NCBI GenBank assembly: GCA_027346125.1
Contig: DAIEST010000276.1
Span: 1 to 15,318, forward strand
DNA: 15,318 nt
Direction: 5' to 3'
Source of the DNA: Leptospirillum sp.
GTDB taxonomy: Bacteria; Nitrospirota; Leptospirillia; Leptospirillales; Leptospirillaceae
A program made the position numbers and the translations under genes. The notes beneath the pieces were generated by a model that was not told where the DNA came from, made no database searches, and was given only the letters and a program-made list of their open reading frames with translations. The stretch's first letter is position 1. Every line of letters starts with the position of its first letter. Below, piece after piece: positions 15,185-15,318 of this stretch.

Positions 15185-15318
15185 CTACTTCAGACTGGAC
15201 ATATAGTCCGCCAGGGCATCCAGATCCTTCCTGCGAAGGTAATTGAACGCCGGCATCATGGACTTGGGCTGTACCGCCCGGGGATTGGCATGGTGAACCA
15301 GATGCCACCCCTTGATCG
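15185..15318 (-). CDS. Mono-haem cytochrome c, C-terminal fragment
   Basis: Only the last 43 codons and the TAG stop (15185-15187) are in the window; the gene continues past the right edge. The visible part contains NPRAVQPKSMMPAF, then a Leu/Asp helix ending YMSSLK. This matches the end of class I cytochrome c domains, where a Met in an MP motif is the sixth haem ligand and a final helix closes the domain. The spacing WHLVHHANPRAVQPKS-MMP resembles the FixO/CcoO mono-haem subunit of cbb3-type oxidases, but the CxxCH site lies outside the window and other soluble or membrane cytochromes c remain possible. A terminator follows. Confidence 0.75.
   Translation of the reverse strand, partial: IKGWHLVHHANPRAVQPKSMMPAFNYLRRKDLDALADYMSSLK

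Overview
The window is compact bacterial chromosome of moderate GC (roughly 50-55% by eye). It holds no phage, insertion sequence, CRISPR or obvious island. The first 85 bases are the 5' end of a 16S rRNA gene read on the minus strand. Together with metal-efflux, nucleotide-sugar and c-type cytochrome genes it would fit a Nitrospirota iron oxidiser such as Leptospirillum. That taxonomic guess is inference: the 16S piece is too short to prove it.

Nearly everything is on the minus strand, so transcription runs from about 12.4 kb down to base 1. In that order: (a) a nucleotide-sugar/envelope operon, ugd (UDP-glucose dehydrogenase) - sfsA - UDP-glucuronate decarboxylase - YbhN-type membrane protein, whose successive genes overlap by 8-22 bases; (b) ndk, an unassigned protein with a degenerate dinucleotide-binding N-terminus, and tyrS; (c) a two-gene heavy-metal RND efflux unit (adaptor, then pump) followed 9 bases later by a class I glutamine amidotransferase; (d) an rRNA operon whose two tandem sigma70-type promoters begin 2 bases after the amidotransferase stop codon.

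Right of 12.4 kb the layout changes. A plus-strand glycine oxidase (thiO) diverges from ugd; the best promoters for the two genes share one -10 region. thiO converges, with a 39-base gap, on a minus-strand MgtC/SapB-DUF4010 membrane protein gene. Just upstream of that gene is an 11-codon ORF with a strong Shine-Dalgarno, whose TGA overlaps a start ATG of the membrane gene (TGATG). I consider this possible leader peptide the most interesting undescribed element here. The right edge holds the C-terminus of a mono-haem cytochrome c, closed by a strong intrinsic terminator.

How the genes work together: Ugd makes UDP-glucuronate and the decarboxylase turns it into UDP-xylose, probably for surface polysaccharide; the YbhN-type protein may act at the membrane in the same process. 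Ndk and TyrS are housekeeping. The RND unit exports metal ions or another toxic compound; no outer-membrane channel gene is in the window. Non-ATG starts are unusually common (GTG, TTG and probably one ATT).
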